Source of the DNA: JAEHDI01 sp035455185
Lineage (GTDB): Bacteria > Acidobacteriota > Terriglobia > Bryobacterales > Bryobacteraceae
Direction: 5' to 3'
NCBI GenBank assembly: GCA_035455185.1
Contig: DATIFQ010000138.1
Span: 1-9,906, forward strand
DNA length: 9,906 nt
Shown piece after piece: positions 6,648 through 9,906 of the stretch. Below the pieces are notes generated by a model that saw only the letters and a list, made by a program, of their open reading frames with translations, ran no database searches and was not told the origin of the DNA. Within the stretch, counting starts at the first letter, position 1. Each line of letters starts with the position of its first letter. The translations under genes and the position numbers were made by a program.

Positions 6648-7724
6648 TCAGCGGCCCCTGGAGGCGGAGGCCGGGACCGGCTTGGACTGAGGCTGAGGCT
6701 CCGGAGAAGGCGCTGCGCCCTTCTCCTCACGGACCAATCCCAGGATTTTGCGAAGCTCGGCATCGACTTTCTGGCAGATGTCCACGTTGTCCCTGAGGAA
6801 CTGCCGGGCGTTCTCCCGCCCTTGACCGATGCGCTCGCTCTTGTAGCTGAACCACGAACCGCTCTTCTCAAGGATGTTGTGGGCGACGCCGAGGTCCAGC
6901 AGGTCGCCTTCGCGGGAAATGCCCTCGCCGTATAGAATGTCGAATTCCGCCTCCCGGAACGGCGGAGCCAGCTTGTTCTTCACAATCTTTACCCGCGTGC
7001 GGTTGCCGGTAATTGCGTCGCCCTCCTTGATGGCCGCGATTCGGCGGATGTCGGCGCGAATGGAAGCGTAAAATTTGAGAGCGCGTCCGCCGGTGGTTGT
7101 CTCTGGATTGCCAAACATCACGCCGATCTTCTCGCGGATCTGGTTGATGAAGATCAGGCAAGTGTTCGACTTCGAAACCACTCCGGTGAGCTTCCGCAGG
7201 GCCTGCGACATCAACCGCGCCTGCAACCCCATCTGCGCCTCACCCATTTCCCCGTCAAGTTCGGATTTGGGCACGAGCGCCGCGACAGAGTCCACCACCA
7301 GCACGTCGATCGAGCCTGAGGTGATCAGCGCGCTGGTGATTTCAAGCGCCTGCTCTGCGTAATCAGGCTGGGAGACGAGAAGGTTGTCGACATCGACTCC
7401 GAGCTTCCGGGCATAAATGGGATCAAGCGCGTGTTCGACGTCGATGAACGCTGCCATCCCCCCGGCCTTCTGGGCCCCGGCAATCACCTGGAGTGCGACC
7501 GTCGTCTTGCCGGAGGATTCCGGCCCGAAGATTTCGCAGATCCTGCCCCTTGGGAATCCGCCCACTCCCAGCGCCGCATCGAGCGAGATGGAGCCTGTCG
7601 GAATTGCGGCGACGGGAACGATCGCCTCCTTAGCCCCGAGGCGGAGAATCGAGCCTTTTCCGAACTGCTTCTCGATCTGGCTCAGAGCGAGCCCCAACAT
7701 GCGCGACCGTTCTTTTTCGTCCAT
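6648..7724 (-). CDS. recA: RecA recombinase, copy 2
   Basis: Full-length RecA of 358 residues: ATP-dependent strand-exchange and SOS co-protease, cytoplasmic. Walker A (GPESSGKTT) is at 67-75, catalytic Glu97 in FIDVEHALD, VVDSVAAL at 143-150, loop L1 around 158-166 (GEMGEAQMG), NQIR with Gln195, loop L2 to 213, and KNK at 249-251. The C-terminal domain keeps the usual SYKSERIGQGRENA segment. Differences from copy 1: Val instead of Ala just before the catalytic Glu, Glu-Ala-Gln in L1 where E. coli has Asp-Ser-His, the standard DPIYARK retained, and a Pro/Ser-rich basic tail (about 335-358, ending ASRGR) in place of an acidic tail. By hand alignment about three quarters of positions match copy 1. 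The start is well supported by GAGGA 10 bases upstream and TATAAT further up. The better promoter and more canonical ATP-site flank suggest this may be the housekeeping copy (inference). Confidence 0.96.
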   Translation of the reverse strand: MDEKERSRMLGLALSQIEKQFGKGSILRLGAKEAIVPVAAIPTGSISLDAALGVGGFPRGRICEIFGPESSGKTTVALQVIAGAQKAGGMAAFIDVEHALDPIYARKLGVDVDNLLVSQPDYAEQALEITSALITSGSIDVLVVDSVAALVPKSELDGEMGEAQMGLQARLMSQALRKLTGVVSKSNTCLIFINQIREKIGVMFGNPETTTGGRALKFYASIRADIRRIAAIKEGDAITGNRTRVKIVKNKLAPPFREAEFDILYGEGISREGDLLDLGVAHNILEKSGSWFSYKSERIGQGRENARQFLRDNVDICQKVDAELRKILGLVREEKGAAPSPEPQPQSKPVPASASRGR

Positions 7725-7734
7725 TGCCAGACAA

Positions 7735-7739
7735 TCCTC
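7735..7739 (-). promoter_or_regulatory. Ribosome binding site of recA2
   Basis: On the minus strand GAGGA lies 10 bases before the ATG (7722-7724). This confirms the start and contrasts with the poor site in front of recA1. Confidence 0.7.
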
Positions 7740-7764
7740 AGGGGGGAGAGTGGGTTGAAAGCCG

Positions 7765-7770
7765 ATTATA
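7765..7770 (-). promoter_or_regulatory. Candidate -10 box of recA2
   Basis: A perfect TATAAT reads on the minus strand 40 bases before the recA2 ATG. The region 16-18 bases upstream is G/C-rich and shows no TTGACA-like hexamer. A CTGT half-site (7773-7776 on the complementary strand) overlaps the spacer but has no ACAG partner, so it is not a full SOS-type box. Confidence 0.5.
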
Positions 7771-7775
7771 CAACA

Positions 7776-7792
7776 GGGGCGGAAGCGTCCCC
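7776..7792 (-). other. GC-rich hairpin between the VWFA gene and recA2
   Basis: On the minus strand, GGGG-a-CG, loop CTTC, then CGCCCC gives a 6-bp stem with one bulged A. It begins 10 bases after the VWFA stop and ends 5 bases before the recA2 TATAAT. It could be a weak terminator for the upstream gene, but no T-run follows. It occupies the position where a -35 element would be expected, so an operator role is equally possible. Confidence 0.3.
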
Positions 7793-7802
7793 GGAGTAAG
7801 GC

Positions 7803-8741
7803 CTACAGGCGTGGTGAATAGTATCCCTTACGAGCGCGCACGATGAGTCCCTTCCGCTCTTTCACCCGTACGTCGACGGTCTGATAAGTGCCGTCCGTCT
7901 TCATGGGTTCTGGCCTGTAGAGCAAGTTGTACTGATGGCGAAGTTCGTTGGCGATGTTCTCGAAGGACTGGGACAGGTCTTCCACCTTGAATGGGAAGAA
8001 GGTGACCCCGCCAGTCTCCTCCGAGAGGTACTTGAGTACTTTGTCCCCGTCCGTCTCGACGCGTGTAATGTTCGTCGAAATCGTATAGATGACGACGTCA
8101 GCCTTCTGAGCCATCTCCAACGCTTGATCGCGGCTGTAACGGCTCTGGTTATCCTCGCCGTCGCTCAGAATCACCATCGCCCGTCGAAACTTGTGGCGCG
8201 GTTGGTCCATCATGAGCTTGTCGCGGCAGGCGAAATAGATCGCATCGTAGAGGGCAGTGCCGCCTCCAGGCCGGAGATTTCGAATCACCTTGTCGAGAGT
8301 CGCGAGATCCCCCGTAAGGTCGGCCTGAAGCTCCGCAGCGGTATCGAAGGAGATCATCGCGGCTTTGTCCTGGTTGGGGCGAACCACACTATTGATGAAT
8401 TCGATGGCTGCTTCCTGGATAAATTTGAAACGGTCACGGATGCTGTTGCTCGTATCCACCAGGATCGCCAGCCGCAACGGCAGGTCGCTCTCGGAGACGA
8501 ATTCGAGGATCGTCTGCGGCCGTTTCCCTTCGCGGATGGCGAAGTCATCCTTGGTGAGATCGGTAACGAACCGGCCCTTTTTGTCAGTGACGGTGAACAA
8601 TAGGTTCACACGGGTCACATCGAGGATGATCCGTGTCTTCTCGTCGAGCACGGCTGTACCGGCCTGCTGGTTCGACTGTCCCACTGCCGGCACGGCCGCC
8701 AATGCGCAGGCGAGAAAAAGAATTCCGGTGAACGGCTTCAT
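7803..8741 (-). CDS. Secreted acidobacterial VWFA-related protein (TIGR03436-like)
   Basis: Exported protein of 312 residues with a signal peptide (about 1-22, hydrophobic core GILFLACALAAVPAV). The segment at about 38-90 (DVTRVNLLFTVTDKKGRFVTDL, then DDFAIREG) is the characteristic lead-in of the acidobacterial VWFA-related family. The von Willebrand A domain spans about 90-275. Its metal-ion-dependent adhesion site looks complete: DTSNS at 96-100, Thr162 in GGGTALYDA, and Asp194 in LSDGEDN. The C-terminal strand-rich part ends VRARKGYYSPRL, a common ending in this family. Such domains bind protein ligands through a coordinated divalent cation, and the partner here is unknown. GAGGG (8747-8751) sits 5 bases before the ATG. 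It lies 17 bases after rluD on the same strand and has its own promoter candidate inside the rluD end. Confidence 0.92.
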   Translation of the reverse strand: MKPFTGILFLACALAAVPAVGQSNQQAGTAVLDEKTRIILDVTRVNLLFTVTDKKGRFVTDLTKDDFAIREGKRPQTILEFVSESDLPLRLAILVDTSNSIRDRFKFIQEAAIEFINSVVRPNQDKAAMISFDTAAELQADLTGDLATLDKVIRNLRPGGGTALYDAIYFACRDKLMMDQPRHKFRRAMVILSDGEDNQSRYSRDQALEMAQKADVVIYTISTNITRVETDGDKVLKYLSEETGGVTFFPFKVEDLSQSFENIANELRHQYNLLYRPEPMKTDGTYQTVDVRVKERKGLIVRARKGYYSPRL

Positions 8742-8746
8742 GAGAA

Positions 8747-8751
8747 CCCTC
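8747..8751 (-). promoter_or_regulatory. Ribosome binding site of the VWFA gene
   Basis: GAGGG reads on the minus strand 5 bases before the ATG at 8739-8741. It fixes the start and preserves the signal peptide. Confidence 0.7.
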
Positions 8752-8757
8752 GCCTTG

Positions 8758-8787
8758 ATTATAGGAGTCCCTCCAACCAGCCCTCAA
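8758..8787 (-). promoter_or_regulatory. Candidate promoter of the VWFA gene inside the rluD 3' end
   Basis: On the minus strand TTGAGG (8782-8787), an 18-base spacer and a perfect TATAAT (8758-8763) form a plausible sigma-70-type promoter. The -10 overlaps the TAA stop of rluD. Predicted transcription starts about 14 bases before the ribosome binding site and start, giving a very short leader. Confidence 0.5.
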
Positions 8788-9715
8788 GCTCGGGCGGCAG
8801 CGGAGATTCGAGGGTGATGGTCTGGCGGGTCGCGGGCTGTTCGAAACGGATGCGGTGCGAGTGCAGGAAGAAACGATCCAGCGATGGCTGCCCTTCAACG
8901 CGCGACGGAGCGCCATAGAGCCGATCGCCGGCAACGGGGTGACCGATGCTGGCGAGGTGGGCCCTGATCTGATGCGTGCGCCCGGTGCCGATCTTCACCT
9001 CGAGCAAAGTAAATGCGTGGTAGCGCCGCACCACCCGGTATTCGGTCAGGGCGGTTCGGCCGCGGCCCAGGCGCGCGGTCATCCGAATTCGGCGCGCCGG
9101 ATCTCTCGTGATCGGTTTCTCGATCCGCCCGCGATCCGTCTTCAAGACGCCGTGGACGAGCGCGATATAAACCTTCTCAACTTCGCGGCGGGCGAACTGC
9201 TCCGCCAACCGGCGGTGCGCGGCGTCGTTACGTGCCACCAGCATAACCCCGCTGGTATGGCGGTCGAGCCGGTGGACGATCCCCGGCCGCAACTCCCCGC
9301 CCAGACCCGACAGTTCTCCGAATCGGTGCAATAGAGCGTTCACCAGCGTACCCGAGCGGCAGCCGGCCCCGGCATGGACTACCATTCCCGCCGGCTTGTC
9401 CACTGCCACAACGTCGTTGTCCTCGTAGAGGATCTGAAGCGCGATCGGCTCCGGTTCGGCCTTGAGACGCCGCAACTCCGCCGGATCGACATCGACTTTC
9501 TCGCCGCCCCGCAGACAATACGACGGTTTCTCCTGGCGTTCATCCACCCGCACACGGCCGCTACGAATCCAGTCTTGCAGCCGCGTCCGGCTGTAGGACG
9601 GAAGCTGCTCCTGGAGGAAGTGGTCAAGCCGTTTTCCTACGTCCGATGACTGGCTCAGGAAAGTCAATTCGTGTCTATCATGACAAATCTGCTTCCCGGC
9701 GTTCCGCGGGTGCAT
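8759..9715 (-). CDS. rluD: RluA-family 23S rRNA pseudouridine synthase, RluD-like
   Basis: Isomerises specific uridines to pseudouridine. E. coli RluD acts on helix 69 of 23S rRNA (1911, 1915, 1917), which is the likely but unproven target here. The protein has 318 residues, close to RluD (326). An S4-type RNA-binding domain lies at about 28-80 (KRLDHFLQEQLP, then SRTRLQDWIRSGRVRVD). The synthase domain follows from about 95: YEDNDVVAVDKPAGMVVH, the RluD-like GAG with GTLVNALLH, the catalytic motif HRLDRHTSG with Asp151, KVYIALVHG, TGRTHQIRAHLASIGHP and GDRLYG. The first 16 residues from the ATG at 9715 do not resemble the usual start. A TTG at 9665-9667, just before TFLSQSSDVGKRLD, is an alternative, but neither has a convincing ribosome binding site. 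The gene diverges from the one at 9757 and is followed 17 bases on by the VWFA gene. Confidence 0.9.
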   Translation of the reverse strand: MHPRNAGKQICHDRHELTFLSQSSDVGKRLDHFLQEQLPSYSRTRLQDWIRSGRVRVDERQEKPSYCLRGGEKVDVDPAELRRLKAEPEPIALQILYEDNDVVAVDKPAGMVVHAGAGCRSGTLVNALLHRFGELSGLGGELRPGIVHRLDRHTSGVMLVARNDAAHRRLAEQFARREVEKVYIALVHGVLKTDRGRIEKPITRDPARRIRMTARLGRGRTALTEYRVVRRYHAFTLLEVKIGTGRTHQIRAHLASIGHPVAGDRLYGAPSRVEGQPSLDRFFLHSHRIRFEQPATRQTITLESPLPPELEGWLEGLL

Positions 9716-9728
9716 CTCGCGGGTGTGA

Positions 9729-9751
9729 GAGGATCTGAAGTGAAGATCCTC
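9729..9751. repeat. Perfect 7-bp inverted repeat in the rluD divergent spacer
   Basis: GAGGATC, 9 bases, GATCCTC. It lies between the rluD ATG and the divergent ATG at 9757, ending 5 bases before the latter. It could be a dyad operator, or a hairpin in the leader of the rightward gene covering its ribosome binding region. No T-run follows, so it is not a standard terminator. Confidence 0.5.
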
Positions 9752-9756
9752 GCGAC

Positions 9757-9906
9757 ATGGACCGGCCAGGTATCGGTGACTACCTCATATCGCTACCGGA
9801 GCGGGTTCTCCGGTCGACGTCAGCCGTAGCCGGGGGCTTGCTTCGCGAACTCGGCGATGCTGCCGTCCCTGCCGCGGTGCGCCGGACGCTCCTCTACCGG
9901 TGGAGC
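9757..9906 (+). CDS. N-terminal part of an unidentified protein (3' end outside window)
   Basis: An ATG at 9757-9759 opens a frame that runs 50 codons without a stop to the window edge. The encoded start is MDRPGIGDYLISLPERVLRS, followed by an Ala/Gly/Leu-rich helix (SAVAGGLLRELGDAAVPAAV) and RRTLLYRW. The composition and spacing of Leu and Arg look like a genuine soluble or peripheral helical protein, not a shadow frame. There is no signal peptide. No clear ribosome binding site precedes it; the inverted repeat ends 5 bases upstream. It diverges from rluD. I do not recognise the family. Confidence 0.6.
   Translation, partial: MDRPGIGDYLISLPERVLRSTSAVAGGLLRELGDAAVPAAVRRTLLYRWS

Noticed and set aside
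349..7724. IS- or phage-mediated origin of the second recA
   Set aside because: No transposase, integrase, terminal inverted repeats or target duplications are visible, and the base composition looks like that of the neighbours.
7725..7802. A full SOS box upstream of recA2
   Set aside because: Only a CTGT half-site is present; there is no ACAG at 8 or 9 bases and no GAAC-N4-GTTC pattern.
7935..8603. 222-codon plus-strand frame opposite the VWFA gene
   Set aside because: It is an antisense shadow of a gene with intact signal peptide and metal-site motifs; the product shows no domain.
8855..9334. 159-codon plus-strand frame opposite rluD
   Set aside because: It is antisense to conserved synthase motifs and has no recognisable features.

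Overview
This window looks like a chromosomal segment from an Acidobacteriota bacterium, most likely of the Solibacter/Bryobacter branch. The evidence is a secreted subtilase ending in the Solibacter-type C-terminal domain (TIGR03437-like), an acidobacterial VWFA-related protein (TIGR03436-like), a DUF1684 protein, and high GC throughout. No tRNA, rRNA, CRISPR array, transposase or phage gene is visible. Coding density is very high: no gap exceeds about 100 bases.

Layout, left to right. The 3' end of an unidentified plus-strand gene (1-339) converges on a first recA (349-1395, minus). That recA diverges across a very short spacer from a large secreted subtilisin-like protease (1440-4700, plus). 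An AI-2E family membrane protein follows (4729-5745, plus). A minus-strand block then runs leftward from the right side: RluD-like pseudouridine synthase (9715-8759), secreted VWFA protein (8741-7803), a second recA (7724-6648) and a secreted DUF1684 protein (6638-5754). At the far right a new plus-strand gene starts at 9757, divergent from rluD, and runs off the window.

The most notable content is two complete, non-identical recA genes on the same strand about 5.25 kb apart. By hand alignment they are about three quarters identical in protein. Both keep the ATP-binding and DNA-binding residues, but they differ in loop L1, next to the ATP site, in their C-terminal tails and in their promoter regions. 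The recA1 spacer holds a CTGT-N9-ACAG inverted repeat, one base longer than the gammaproteobacterial SOS-box spacing. recA2 has a clear TATAAT and a good ribosome binding site. A division of labour, such as housekeeping versus damage-induced, is plausible but is an inference. The remaining genes are ordinary secreted, membrane and RNA-modification functions with no evident joint pathway. I do not see a convincing new defence or biosynthetic system.
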